DNA of 64,000 bases from SIG440 sp045591035 (GTDB lineage: Bacteria > Bacillota > Clostridia > Monoglobales > Monoglobaceae): positions 3,567 to 67,566 of the forward strand of contig JAZNSG010000005.1 of assembly GCA_045591035.1 (NCBI GenBank), written 5' to 3'. A program made the translations under genes and the position numbers. Within the stretch, counting starts at the first letter, position 1, and each line of letters begins with the position of its first letter. The notes beneath the pieces were generated by a model. That model did no database searches and was not told the DNA's origin. It saw nothing but the letters and a program-made list of their open reading frames with translations. Below, one piece after another: positions 36,840-46,219 of the stretch.

Positions 36840-37728
36840 GAGCGGATACCCCCTTAAATTTGTTATAGGCATCAACAATTGCATCGGCACATTCCTTCGC
36901 CGTAAGTATTTCCAGGTCAAAATCAAATCCTGATTTGTTAAGTTCAAAACACAGCTCCGTCGCCTGGGGTACATCAAGTCCAAGTTTTTTAATTACTTCA
37001 ACCTGACTGAAAATCTCTTTGGGTGTTCCCTCCACAATAATCTCACCATGGTCCATAACCACAACTCTGTCAGCCTCAGCGGCTTCCTCCATAAAGTGTG
37101 TAATCATAACCACCGTCATGTGTTCGTCTTTGTTAAGGCTCTTAACCGTCTGCATAATCTCTTTTCTTCCAACAGGGTCAAGCATAGCAGTCGGCTCATC
37201 CATAACCAGAACTCCGGGTTTCATTGCAAGAACTCCCGCAATAGCAATCCGTTGTTTTTGACCGCCTGAAAGCATGTGTGGTGCATGATTCCGAAATTCA
37301 GTCATGTTAACAGCCTCAAGAGCATAATCTACTCTTTTTTGAATTTCTTCACAGGGCACACCAAGATTTTCAGGAGCAAAAGCCACATCCTCCTCAACAA
37401 GGGTGGCAACAAGCTGATTGTCCGGATTCTGAAAAACCATGCCCACACGCTGTCTTATATCGAACAGACGTTTTTCGTCAGATGTATCAATTCCCTCAAC
37501 CAAAACCTTACCTGACTGGGGAACCAAAATAGCATTAAGATGCTTTGCCAGAGTGGATTTCCCCGAACCGTTGTGCCCCAGAATAGCCAAAAACTCACCG
37601 CGTTTCACCGAAAGGCTAACATTTTTCAAAGCACGGTTTTCAGGCTCCATGCCTTCTGCCGCCACATCTTCGTACCAAAAATCTATATTATGAATATCAA
37701 TAACCTTATCTTGCATATTTTTGTCCAA
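36832..37728 (-). CDS. ecfA1: Energy-coupling factor transporter ATPase EcfA1
   Basis: A 298-residue ABC ATPase with Walker A ILGHNGSGKSTLAKHLNAIL, the Q-loop QNPDNQLVATLVEEDVAF, signature MLSGGQKQRIAIAG and Walker B VLVMDEPTAML. TTG 37728 is five bases after AGGTG and is used; ATG 37716 is the alternative. It is the first ECF gene. Confidence 0.94.
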   Translation of the reverse strand: MDKNMQDKVIDIHNIDFWYEDVAAEGMEPENRALKNVSLSVKRGEFLAILGHNGSGKSTLAKHLNAILVPQSGKVLVEGIDTSDEKRLFDIRQRVGMVFQNPDNQLVATLVEEDVAFAPENLGVPCEEIQKRVDYALEAVNMTEFRNHAPHMLSGGQKQRIAIAGVLAMKPGVLVMDEPTAMLDPVGRKEIMQTVKSLNKDEHMTVVMITHFMEEAAEADRVVVMDHGEIIVEGTPKEIFSQVEVIKKLGLDVPQATELCFELNKSGFDFDLEILTAKECADAIVDAYNKFKGVSAHD

Positions 37729-37749
37729 TTTTTCACCTGCTTTTCAGGG

Positions 37750-38622
37750 TTATTTTTTCCAGCGTCCTGAATACCCACAGGGCAATACAAGACCTTGATT
37801 TGTTATGGGTAATCCCACCTCGTCCACTGAAATTTCTCCGCCATACTTCTTTTGAAGAGTCATTTTAAGTATATTTTCCAAAATACCGCCCGAAAGACCT
37901 GTAGTGTATGAGTTTATCAGGAAAAACAATGGGTTATCCGACATAACATCCATACAAAGCTCTACCATGCCAAACAGTTCATCTTCAATCTTCCAGACCT
38001 CACCCGACGGTCCACGTCCATAAGAGGGAGGGTCCATAATGATTGCGTCATATTTCCTTCCTCTGCGTTTTTCACGCTCCGTGAATTTCTTCACATCATC
38101 AACTATATATCTTATGGGGTTGTTCTCAAGTCCCGAGAGCTTTGCATTCTCTTTGGCCCAAGCAACCATACCCTTTGAAGCATCAACGTGACAAACCGCA
38201 GCGCCCGCATTTGAAGCCGCCATTGTGGCTCCCCCGGTATATGCAAACAGGTTAAGAACATTCACATCACTTCTGCCTGAAGTGCGGATAATATCCGAGA
38301 ACCAATCCCAGTTTACCGCTTGTTCGGGGAAAAGGCCTGTATGTTTAAAGCCCATCATTTTTATACCAAACCGAAGGTCTCCGTATTGAACAATCCAACT
38401 TTCAGGGACCTTTCCTAGACTTTCCCAATGTCCGCCCCCGGTATTGCTTCTGTGATAGTGTGCATCAGGGTTTTCCCACATATCGTGGGCATCCTTGGCT
38501 TTCACATCCCAAACAATCTGAGGGTCCGGACGTCTGAGGATAATCTTTCCCCATCGTTCAAGCTTTTCGCCATTTTTTGCGTCCAACAGTTCATAATCTT
38601 TCCATTTATCTGACAAAAACAT
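37750..38622 (-). CDS. SAM-dependent rRNA methyltransferase-like protein
   Basis: A 290-residue class I methyltransferase. Motif I is in VLNLFAYTGGATMAASNAGA, motif II is near AVCHVDASKGM, and motif IV is AIIMDPPSYGRGPSG. The architecture is like the catalytic part of RlmK/RlmI enzymes but without an N-terminal PUA domain. The target (23S rRNA cytosine or guanine) cannot be told. Confidence 0.8.
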   Translation of the reverse strand: MFLSDKWKDYELLDAKNGEKLERWGKIILRRPDPQIVWDVKAKDAHDMWENPDAHYHRSNTGGGHWESLGKVPESWIVQYGDLRFGIKMMGFKHTGLFPEQAVNWDWFSDIIRTSGRSDVNVLNLFAYTGGATMAASNAGAAVCHVDASKGMVAWAKENAKLSGLENNPIRYIVDDVKKFTEREKRRGRKYDAIIMDPPSYGRGPSGEVWKIEDELFGMVELCMDVMSDNPLFFLINSYTTGLSGGILENILKMTLQKKYGGEISVDEVGLPITNQGLVLPCGYSGRWKK

Positions 38623-38670
38623 AATATTCCTCTTTTTCGTGGCAACCCCACAATCTGATTTTATGCCTCT

Positions 38671-39504
38671 TTAGAGCATACCTTCCAAAGCAGAAAAAGC
38701 ACAAGACAGCCAATCTTCTGCGGAAATATCTTCTACCATACCACCATCACAAAGTTTAGCAACATCTGCTCTCATGGGGATTCTGCCCAAAGCAGAAATA
38801 CCATTTGCCTTTGCAATTTCGTCAAGACGGCTTTCACCAAATATATTAATCTTTTCGCTGCAATTGGGGCACTCAACATAGCTCATATTTTCAACTACGC
38901 CCAATATGGGTATATTCATCATCTTTGCCATCTTTACAGCTTTTTCAACTATCATAGAAACCAGTTCCTGGGGAGATGTGACAATTACAATACCATCAAC
39001 CGGCAAAGACTGAAAAACAGTAAGGGGAACATCGCCTGTACCGGGGGGCATATCAACAAACATAAAGTCAACATCCTCCCATACAACATCGGTCCAGAAC
39101 TGTTTCACAGTTCCTCCGATAACAGGTCCTCTCCACACAACCGGGTCGGTATCGTTTTCAAGCAACAGATTAACTGACATAACTTTGGTGTCATTCTTGC
39201 TTAAGCAAGGCAAAAGCCCATATTCGTTCGCCTGGCCCTTTTCTTTAATTCCAAAAAGCTTTGGAATAGATGGTCCTGTAATGTCTGCATCAAGAATCGC
39301 TGTGCGATAACCTTTTTTGTTCATTCCTGAAGCAAGAAGCGAGGTTACCAAAGACTTACCTACACCACCTTTACCACTTACAACACCAATAACCTTTTTT
39401 ATATCACTCATAGAATTTTTAGGAGCCAAAAAGCTCTGTTCTTCTTTTCTCGAACTGCAGTTTTCACCACAGCTTGAGCAATCATGTGTGCAATTCTCAC
39501 TCAT
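38671..39504 (-). CDS. Mrp/NBP35 family Fe-S carrier ATPase
   Basis: A 277-residue P-loop ATPase. A short N-terminal Cys-rich tail (CTHDCSSCGENC, typical of NBP35-type proteins) is followed by VIGVVSGKGGVGKSLVTSLL, LDADITGPSIP, DMPPGTGDV and a C-terminal CPNCSEK pair. These proteins load Fe-S clusters. ATG 39504 follows AAAGGGTATG. Neighbours: an rRNA methyltransferase and the ctpA protease. Confidence 0.88.
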   Translation of the reverse strand: MSENCTHDCSSCGENCSSRKEEQSFLAPKNSMSDIKKVIGVVSGKGGVGKSLVTSLLASGMNKKGYRTAILDADITGPSIPKLFGIKEKGQANEYGLLPCLSKNDTKVMSVNLLLENDTDPVVWRGPVIGGTVKQFWTDVVWEDVDFMFVDMPPGTGDVPLTVFQSLPVDGIVIVTSPQELVSMIVEKAVKMAKMMNIPILGVVENMSYVECPNCSEKINIFGESRLDEIAKANGISALGRIPMRADVAKLCDGGMVEDISAEDWLSCAFSALEGML

Positions 39505-39534
39505 TTTATCATACCCTTTCAATTTTTTATTTGT

Positions 39535-40986
39535 TTAAAATATATCCAATGCTGCCTGAAGCTGGTCATCAACTTCAACCTCAGCAGTTTTCAGAAAATC
39601 ATATAAATTCATCTGCGTTGTTATATCCAGAACTCCATAAGAAAACAATCCGCGAACCTTTTGGTAGGTAGCCACCGCAATCTTAAGGTTTTCATCATAT
39701 ACGTCATTTTCTTCACCTATGAAAATACCGGCAACCTTCAGCATTTTTTTTGCAAGTCTGACCTCTTCGCCTTTATCTCCAAGCTTATATTTCTTTGAAA
39801 GTGAAAACATATCAAATTCACTCATATCCATAGGCTTTGCAGAGTTTTCCACAAAAACATCCGGCGTTATTCCAACCTTATCAATATTGTTACCCTCAGG
39901 TGTAAGGTAGTATGCCGTGGTATATTTAATCATCCCTCCGTCACCGGTCATAGCTGCTGTTTGAACTGTACCTTTGCCAAAGGTTTTTACTCCCACAGAC
40001 TTTGCAGCGTTGTTTTCGCAAAGAGCCGCAGTTAATACCTCAGATGCACTTGCAGACATTTCGTTAACAAGAATTGCTACATTGTATTTTTTTGTCGTCG
40101 CTGAAGCCTTGTAAATCTTGTTCAAAATCTCTAATTTATGGTCTTCAGTTGTTATAACAGCGTCTTTCGGCAAGAATATGTCAGCAATCTCAACAGCTGT
40201 ATCAAGATAACCGCCACCATTGTCACGAACATCTATTATCACATTCTTTATGCCTTTTTTATCGGCTTCTGAAAGTGCAGCTTTAAATTCTTTTGCCGTA
40301 TCGTTTGAAAAAGAGAAAATATCTATTTTTATAATATTTTTTCCATTATTTTCAAGAAACTCATAATCCACTGTTTCTACCTTAACAAGCTCACGCTTTA
40401 TGTTAAATGTGAGTGGCTCACTTATTCCTGTGCGAAGTATTTTAATTTTGACCGTAGTCCCCGCTTTTCCTCGAATATGGTTGACTGCGGTATCCATATC
40501 CATGCCTCTGAGGTCTTTATCATCAGCCCCGATAATGATATCTCCCGCAAGTATTCCGGCTCTCTCTGCAGGGGTACCGGGTATAGGCTGAGACACAATT
40601 AAATTTCCATCGTTTGAAAGCACATTCACTCCAATGCCCACAACCTCTTCATTCAAAGTGCTTAAAAACACCTCTGCTTCGTCCGGGTTAAAATATACAG
40701 AATGTTCATCAACAGATTCCAGAATTGCCTTCATTGCCTTTTCATAAGCCTCCGGGTCTTCTTGCAGAAGTGTTTCAAAGCCTACCTTGTACAAGGACTC
40801 TGCCGTTACATTCGGATATCTGGAAAAAAAATCTATGTTTTTTATGATTTTTTCAGCAAAAGTCGCAAGTGTTTTGTCCTGAACCTTTGATGTATCTTCT
40901 TCAGCACAAACAAACATGCTGATTGAGGATAAAAGCACAGTCACAATCAAAATAATCGAAATTCGTGATTTAAAAACCTTCTTCAT
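39535..40986 (-). CDS. ctpA: C-terminal processing peptidase, S41 family
   Basis: A 483-residue secreted protease. It has a signal peptide (KSRISIILIVTVLLSSISMF), a PDZ domain (GVNVLSNDGNLIVSQPIPG), the S41 core with catalytic Ser in NEMSASASEVLTAAL and Lys in VKTFGKGTVQTAAM, and a C-terminal peptidoglycan-binding-like repeat (YKLGDKGEEVRLAKKMLK). GAGGAG precedes the ATG. Confidence 0.92.
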   Translation of the reverse strand: MKKVFKSRISIILIVTVLLSSISMFVCAEEDTSKVQDKTLATFAEKIIKNIDFFSRYPNVTAESLYKVGFETLLQEDPEAYEKAMKAILESVDEHSVYFNPDEAEVFLSTLNEEVVGIGVNVLSNDGNLIVSQPIPGTPAERAGILAGDIIIGADDKDLRGMDMDTAVNHIRGKAGTTVKIKILRTGISEPLTFNIKRELVKVETVDYEFLENNGKNIIKIDIFSFSNDTAKEFKAALSEADKKGIKNVIIDVRDNGGGYLDTAVEIADIFLPKDAVITTEDHKLEILNKIYKASATTKKYNVAILVNEMSASASEVLTAALCENNAAKSVGVKTFGKGTVQTAAMTGDGGMIKYTTAYYLTPEGNNIDKVGITPDVFVENSAKPMDMSEFDMFSLSKKYKLGDKGEEVRLAKKMLKVAGIFIGEENDVYDENLKIAVATYQKVRGLFSYGVLDITTQMNLYDFLKTAEVEVDDQLQAALDIF

Positions 40987-41003
40987 ATATTCTCCTCTTT
41001 CTC

Positions 41004-41375
41004 TTAATTAAACTGAACCGACACAATTTTGTATCCATAGTTATTCTTTCCGACAATCACAGTAACCATGCTGTCAAGCAAGTATCCGTTTATTACATCC
41101 AATGAAAGATTCTGGCCCTTAGAACCGAATATAAGTTCTTTATTAACGCCAAGAGCGGTATATTCAAGATGAGGAGCCTGATTCAACATATTAGGATTAT
41201 TGACAGGAGCAACATTAACAAGAACAATTTTTTCGTTTTCTGTGTCACACACAAAAACTCTTGCTTTGTAGCACTTCATTTCCATATAAATTTTATCGTT
41301 TTTTTCGGCAAATACGCTAAAATTGCAAATGCCTAAAATCAGCGCCACACAAAGGCACAATACTCGCTTTATCAT
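41004..41375 (-). CDS. Small secreted protein of unknown function
   Basis: A 123-residue protein with a clear signal peptide (RVLCLCVALILGICNFSVFA) and a mature part of about 100 residues with short beta-strand-like segments. The Cys inside the signal (LCLCV) is not in a standard lipobox. I do not recognise it. It sits between ctpA and argS, 10 bases after argS, with a GGAG site. It may work with the CtpA protease downstream, or just ride in the operon. Confidence 0.65.
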   Translation of the reverse strand: MIKRVLCLCVALILGICNFSVFAEKNDKIYMEMKCYKARVFVCDTENEKIVLVNVAPVNNPNMLNQAPHLEYTALGVNKELIFGSKGQNLSLDVINGYLLDSMVTVIVGKNNYGYKIVSVQFN

Positions 41376-41384
41376 AGTTTTCTC

Positions 41385-43085
41385 CTACATTTTTTCAGGT
41401 GCATCAATTTTCAGCATCTTCAAAACACCCTTAATAACAATTCTTACGCTGTCAATCATTTTAAGACGGGCATTCATCAATCTTTCGTCATCATCTTTAA
41501 CTCTGCAAGCGTTATAAAAGCTGTGGAAAGCAGATGCCAAATCAATAACATATCTGGTTATCTTTGCGGGTTCACGGCTTTCTGCCGCAGCCCTTATTTC
41601 TTCCGGAAGCTCACAAAGAAGCTTAAGAAGTTCAAGCTCTTCCTCTTTTGTCAGGACCTCAGGTGAAATTTCTGAATAAGGCTTAACACTTACACCTTCT
41701 TCAGCCAACACTCTTAAAATACTGCATATTCTTGCATGAGCATACTGAACGTAATATACCGGGTTTTCGCTGTCCTCCTTTACTGCCAAATCAAGGTCAA
41801 AATCAAGATGGCTTCCCGCCATGCGCATATTAAACAAGAATCTTGCCGCATCAACAGAAACGTCTTCCAAAAGGTCGGAAAGGGTGATAGCCTTTCCTGT
41901 ACGCTTTGACATTCTTACCGCTTCACCGTCACGGGTGAGACGAACAAGCTGCATAATTGAAACCTCAAACTTGTCAGGGTCAATTCCCACAGCTGCAAGT
42001 GCCGCTTTCATTCTCGCAATGTGTCCGTGATGGTCAGCACCCCAGACATCAATAGCCAAATCAAATCCTCTGTCCTCAAGTTTGTTTATGTGATATGCGA
42101 TATCTGCAGCAAAATAGGTAGGAATCCCGTTCTGACGAACAAGTACCTCGTTCTTGTCAAGTCCCATTTTCTCACAGTTAAGCCAAATAGCACCTTCTTC
42201 TTCATAGGTGTATCCGGCATCAGTCAACCGCTTAATTGCCTCGGCAACCTTGCCATTTTTGTGCAGTTCGCTTTCCCTGAACCAAACATCATAAAAAATT
42301 CTGTATTTCTCTAAATCGGTTTTGAGATAATCCACATTCTTTTCAAGGGCATAACCTACCAAAGCCGCCTTACGTTCCTCAGAGCTTGTTTCAAGGTACT
42401 TATCTCCCTCTATTTCGATAAACGCTCTTGCATGGTCTCTTATATCATCTCCGTGATATCCGTCCTCAGGGAATTCTACTGCATCCTCGCCACGGAGTTC
42501 CTGGATGTATCTTGCTTCAAGGGACTTGCCGAATTTTTCAATCTGGTTTCCTGCATCATTTACATAGAACTCACGGGTCACATCATACCCTGCATACTCA
42601 AGAACACTCGCCATACAGTCGCCAAGGGCACCGCCACGGGCATTTCCCATGTGCATAGGACCGGTAGGGTTCGCACTTACAAACTCAACCATAACCTTCT
42701 TGCCTTTGCCAAGGTCAATCCGTCCGTAATCCTCACCCTTTTCTTCAATCTCACGTATAACCTCATAAAGACGATTATTGGACAGATAAAAGTTGATGAA
42801 TCCTGCTCCCGCAACCTCCACCTTGGAGATTTCACCTTCTGTCTCAATTTCAGTTGCTATTGCTTCAGCAATCTTTCTTGGCGGCATACGAAGAGCCTTT
42901 GCAAGGAGCATTGCAATGTTACAGGCAAAGTCACCATGCTGTTTGTCCTTTGGCACCTCAAGATGAAGTATATCTTCAACAGATATCTCATCCAGTACGG
43001 AAAGAGTGCCTTTTTCAACAGCTTTCTCAAAAGCCTGGGTCACAACTTGTCCTATTTTTTTCTTTGAGTTTTCAATAATATTCAT
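41385..43085 (-). CDS. argS: Arginine--tRNA ligase
   Basis: A 566-residue class I synthetase. It shows VEFVSANPTGPMHMGNARGG (HIGH), AIDVWGADHHGHIARM, VRMSKRTGKAI and an all-helical C-terminus. GGCGG precedes ATG 43085. The DUF1934 gene lies just upstream, the order seen as ywiB-argS in Bacillus. Confidence 0.96.
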   Translation of the reverse strand: MNIIENSKKKIGQVVTQAFEKAVEKGTLSVLDEISVEDILHLEVPKDKQHGDFACNIAMLLAKALRMPPRKIAEAIATEIETEGEISKVEVAGAGFINFYLSNNRLYEVIREIEEKGEDYGRIDLGKGKKVMVEFVSANPTGPMHMGNARGGALGDCMASVLEYAGYDVTREFYVNDAGNQIEKFGKSLEARYIQELRGEDAVEFPEDGYHGDDIRDHARAFIEIEGDKYLETSSEERKAALVGYALEKNVDYLKTDLEKYRIFYDVWFRESELHKNGKVAEAIKRLTDAGYTYEEEGAIWLNCEKMGLDKNEVLVRQNGIPTYFAADIAYHINKLEDRGFDLAIDVWGADHHGHIARMKAALAAVGIDPDKFEVSIMQLVRLTRDGEAVRMSKRTGKAITLSDLLEDVSVDAARFLFNMRMAGSHLDFDLDLAVKEDSENPVYYVQYAHARICSILRVLAEEGVSVKPYSEISPEVLTKEEELELLKLLCELPEEIRAAAESREPAKITRYVIDLASAFHSFYNACRVKDDDERLMNARLKMIDSVRIVIKGVLKMLKIDAPEKM

Positions 43086-43142
43086 TTATATCCGCCTTTC
43101 TAAGGTATTTGTCTGTTCAGTAAAATTTCCCCGCTCTTTAGT

Positions 43143-43574
43143 CTAGTTCCCGGTTCGCGTCACTGTCAAATTCAAACGGTTTTTGAAGTAATCCTGATTG
43201 TCTATGTCCATAATATACTCTATCTCAACCGTACCGCCATTTTCATCAAGCCGACTGTTAAGCAAAATTGGGTTCACCCCTACAGGGATTGTCCCATAAG
43301 GTGTTGCGTAGTTGCAAAGACGTTTTTCACCTTTTTTGAAAATCATCTTGCTGCTGTATCTTCCCGTACGGGTCATACTTATAGCATCATCATCAACCTT
43401 TATGGTTGTTGTACTGTCCTCAAACCCGGTAAGTTCACTTTCTTCGTATATTATATAGAACTTCCCGTTTTTCTCGGCAAATCTGCCTTTGGTTTGGAGT
43501 TCAATTTCGTTTACCTCGTCCTCTCCATCAACATTCTGAAGAGTCTTCAGTGAAATCATTGCATTATCTTCCAT
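43143..43574 (-). CDS. DUF1934 (YwiB-like) protein
   Basis: A 143-residue beta-barrel protein of the DUF1934 family. It has the family-like stretch KFYIIYEESELTGFEDS, then TTIKVDDDAISMTRTGRYS and the late GGTVEIEYIMDIDNQ. It sits next to argS as in other Firmicutes; function unknown. ATG 43574 is used; a TTG four codons before overlaps the ribosome site AAGGAAG. Confidence 0.75.
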   Translation of the reverse strand: MEDNAMISLKTLQNVDGEDEVNEIELQTKGRFAEKNGKFYIIYEESELTGFEDSTTTIKVDDDAISMTRTGRYSSKMIFKKGEKRLCNYATPYGTIPVGVNPILLNSRLDENGGTVEIEYIMDIDNQDYFKNRLNLTVTRTGN

Positions 43575-43594
43575 CTCTTGTTTCAACTTCCTTT

Positions 43595-44401
43595 TTAATA
43601 CATTTCAATATCTACTTTCTCAACATTTTCTAAAATTTCTTTTTCTAAGAAAACACTCCCCAGTCTTGAAAAGTCCTCTGCAGAATCACTGACAAAATAT
43701 TTGTATTCTCCCAAGGGTTTTTCACTTTCAAGACCATTTTCTCTCAGATACTCCAAAGCACTGTTTGCAGCCATTGCCCCTGAATCAATAAGGGTCACAT
43801 CGTCGCCCATAATTCTTTGAATCACCGGCCTCAAAAGGGGATAGTGTGTACAGCCCAAAATGAGTGTGTCAACACCCTTTGACTTCATATCCTCAAGATA
43901 CTCCCTGGCGATAATCTCCGTAGCTTCAGAATCTAAATACCCATTTTCAACCAACGGAACAAACATTGGACAAGCTTTTTGATATACCAAAACCTCGCTG
44001 CGAATGTTCTTTATTTCCTCAACATACTTGCCGTATTTCACAGTGGCGGTTGTCCCAAGGACTCCCACCCGTCCGTTTTTAGTTGCCATGGCCGCCGCTT
44101 TTGCCGCAGGTTCCACAACCCCGGTCACCTTTATGTCAATCTCCTTGTCTATCCAGGGAAGAACAGCACTCCCTGCAGTTCCACAGGCAATTATAATCAT
44201 TTTAATATCAAAATTTTTCAAAAACCGTATATCCTGGCGAACATACTTCATAAGAGTTTCCTGGCTTCGGCTTCCATAAGGCACACGCCCTGTGTCACCA
44301 AAATATATAACATCCTCGCCCGGCATAAGGCTCATAATTTCCTTGACACAACTCAGTCCGCCGAGTCCTGAATCGAAAACTCCGATTGGCCTTTTGTCCA
44401 T
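43595..44401 (-). CDS. murI: Glutamate racemase
   Basis: A 268-residue enzyme making D-glutamate for peptidoglycan. IGVFDSGLGGLSCVKEI, the two catalytic cysteines in IIIACGTAGSAVLPW and LILGCTHYPLLRP. ATG 44401 is chosen because GAGAGG and GAGG lie upstream; the first possible start (TTG 44410) overlaps the end of ddl. It pairs with ddl for wall precursor synthesis. Confidence 0.95.
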   Translation of the reverse strand: MDKRPIGVFDSGLGGLSCVKEIMSLMPGEDVIYFGDTGRVPYGSRSQETLMKYVRQDIRFLKNFDIKMIIIACGTAGSAVLPWIDKEIDIKVTGVVEPAAKAAAMATKNGRVGVLGTTATVKYGKYVEEIKNIRSEVLVYQKACPMFVPLVENGYLDSEATEIIAREYLEDMKSKGVDTLILGCTHYPLLRPVIQRIMGDDVTLIDSGAMAANSALEYLRENGLESEKPLGEYKYFVSDSAEDFSRLGSVFLEKEILENVEKVDIEMY

Positions 44402-44406
44402 AATCC

Positions 44407-45462
44407 TCAATCCTCTCTGCTAAGTGCAAGATTGATATGCTTATCAATAAGCTCTTTCATAGAAAACCCTGTTTCTTCCCACACCTTCGGATACATACTT
44501 ATAGGTGTGAACCCGGGTATGGTATTTATTTCGTTGAGAACAATTCTGCCACTCTTTCGGTCAATAAAGAAATCAACTCTTGAATAACCACGGCACTCGC
44601 AAACCTTATAGGCTCTTATTGCCAGGTCTTTTATTCTTTCTTCCTGCTCTTTATCTACCGGAGCCGGAATCATAAGCTTTGAGTCTTCGTCCTGGTATTT
44701 TGCTTCAAAGTCATAAAACTCTTTTGCGGGTTTAATTTCCCCAAGAACAGCCGAAGTTTCGGGCACGAAGTTTCCCATAACTCCGCACTCAACCTCACGG
44801 GCATCTATTGCCTCTTCAATAAGCACCTTGTAGTCATGCCTGAGTGCTAATTTTATCCCCTCTTCAAGTTCAACTCTGTTTGCTGCCTTTGTTACACCAA
44901 CCGACGAACCTGCCGATGATGGTTTTATAAAGCATGGATACCCAAGCTTTTTCTCAATTTCTTCATAATTTACAAAGTCGCCATTCTTTATTTCAACCCA
45001 GTCAGCCTGGGGGATGTCTGCTTTCTGGAAAAGCATTTTGGCAATGCATTTATCCATACAAACCGCACTTCCGATAACTCCGCTGCCCACGCAGGGAATG
45101 TCTGCCAATGCACAAAGTCCCTGAATTGTTCCGTCCTCGCCGTTTTTTCCGTGAAGCACAGGGTACACAACATCTATATTTATCTTTTTCACTTCGCCTT
45201 TTTCGAAAACCAACAAGGCCTTATCCGTTCTGTCAGGTGAAATCAAAGCAGGGACAATCTCGCCTTTTTCCCAGCAATGATTTCTTATGGCATCTGTGCT
45301 TCCATTATAAAGAAACCATTTGCCGTTTTCGGTAATCCCCACGGGGTAGACTTCATACTTCTCGCGGTCGATATTTTCAAGAACTGCAGATGCAGAAACC
45401 TCAGATACACTGTGTTCTGACGACACTCCTCCAAACAAAACACAAACATTTATCTTCTTCAT
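44407..45462 (-). CDS. ddl: D-alanine--D-alanine ligase
   Basis: A 351-residue ATP-grasp ligase making D-Ala-D-Ala. It shows the start KINVCVLFGGVSSEHSVSEV, VLHGKNGEDGTIQG, KPSSAGSSVGVTKA and LNEINTIPGFT. ATG 45462 gives 9 bases from AAGGA. murI follows 5 bases on. Confidence 0.95.
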   Translation of the reverse strand: MKKINVCVLFGGVSSEHSVSEVSASAVLENIDREKYEVYPVGITENGKWFLYNGSTDAIRNHCWEKGEIVPALISPDRTDKALLVFEKGEVKKINIDVVYPVLHGKNGEDGTIQGLCALADIPCVGSGVIGSAVCMDKCIAKMLFQKADIPQADWVEIKNGDFVNYEEIEKKLGYPCFIKPSSAGSSVGVTKAANRVELEEGIKLALRHDYKVLIEEAIDAREVECGVMGNFVPETSAVLGEIKPAKEFYDFEAKYQDEDSKLMIPAPVDKEQEERIKDLAIRAYKVCECRGYSRVDFFIDRKSGRIVLNEINTIPGFTPISMYPKVWEETGFSMKELIDKHINLALSRED

Positions 45463-45517
45463 TTTCATCAATCCTTCAATAAAATATTTTAAACCACAAC
45501 CCCAAAAAAATCAATAT

Positions 45518-45546
45518 GTATAAATCTCAAATTCCATGTCAACACT
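45518..45546 (+). promoter_or_regulatory. Putative sigma-F promoter of spoIIR
   Basis: GTATA (as the -35) is followed after 15 bases by GTCAACACT, which agrees with the Bacillus sigma-F -10 pattern GGNNANANT at all but one fixed position. It lies about 45 bases upstream of the ATG. spoIIR is sigma-F dependent in Bacillus. No sigma-A promoter is obvious here. Confidence 0.45.
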
Positions 45547-45590
45547 TTCCTCATAAACCAACAAAACTCACAAAGAAAGGGGCAACCTGA

Positions 45591-46217
45591 ATGAAATTCA
45601 TAAATACCAGGAGGTTTTTCTCACTATGGCTTGTTTTCACACTTATTTTTTCAATACTTATATCTTATGCAAAAGTAGCAGGAAATGACATATCAAATTC
45701 TGTACTCAGGCTCCATATCCTTGCAAACAGCAACTCAAAAGCCGACCAAGCCTTAAAACTTGCTGTACGCGACCGAATAATCAAAGACACTAAACACATT
45801 TTCAACCTGGCTGATTCTCCGGACTCAGCCACAAAACTTGCCGAAATCAATCTTCCCCTGATACAAAAAATTGCTCAGGACGAAATAGAAAAGCATGGTT
45901 TCAGCTCACCTGTCAAGGCATCGGTCACAGAATCAGCATTCCCGACGAAAACCTATGACGGCATTACTCTCCCAAAAGGCAAATACCAAGCACTGAAAAT
46001 AGAAATCGGAGAAGCATCGGGAGAAAACTGGTGGTGCGTTATGTATCCACCCCTTTGCTACACAGATGGCATACTGAGTCCCTCTGATGAAGCAAAGCAA
46101 AAACTTAAAAGCACATTGAATCAAGACGAATATCGACTCGTAACAAAAAGTCCAAAAGGTAATGTCCCCGTTGAAATCCGATTCAAGATAGTAGAGCTCT
46201 TCCAAAACATTTTTTAA
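45591..46217 (+). CDS. spoIIR: Stage II sporulation protein R
   Basis: A 208-residue secreted signal of the forespore that triggers pro-sigma-E processing in the mother cell. It has a signal peptide (LWLVFTLIFSILISYAKVAG), SVLRLHILANSNSKADQALK, and SGENWWCVMYPPLCYTDG. AAAGGGG precedes the ATG. It is on the plus strand between minus-strand genes, and marks the organism as a spore former. Confidence 0.93.
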   Translation: MKFINTRRFFSLWLVFTLIFSILISYAKVAGNDISNSVLRLHILANSNSKADQALKLAVRDRIIKDTKHIFNLADSPDSATKLAEINLPLIQKIAQDEIEKHGFSSPVKASVTESAFPTKTYDGITLPKGKYQALKIEIGEASGENWWCVMYPPLCYTDGILSPSDEAKQKLKSTLNQDEYRLVTKSPKGNVPVEIRFKIVELFQNIF

Positions 46218-46219
46218 AG

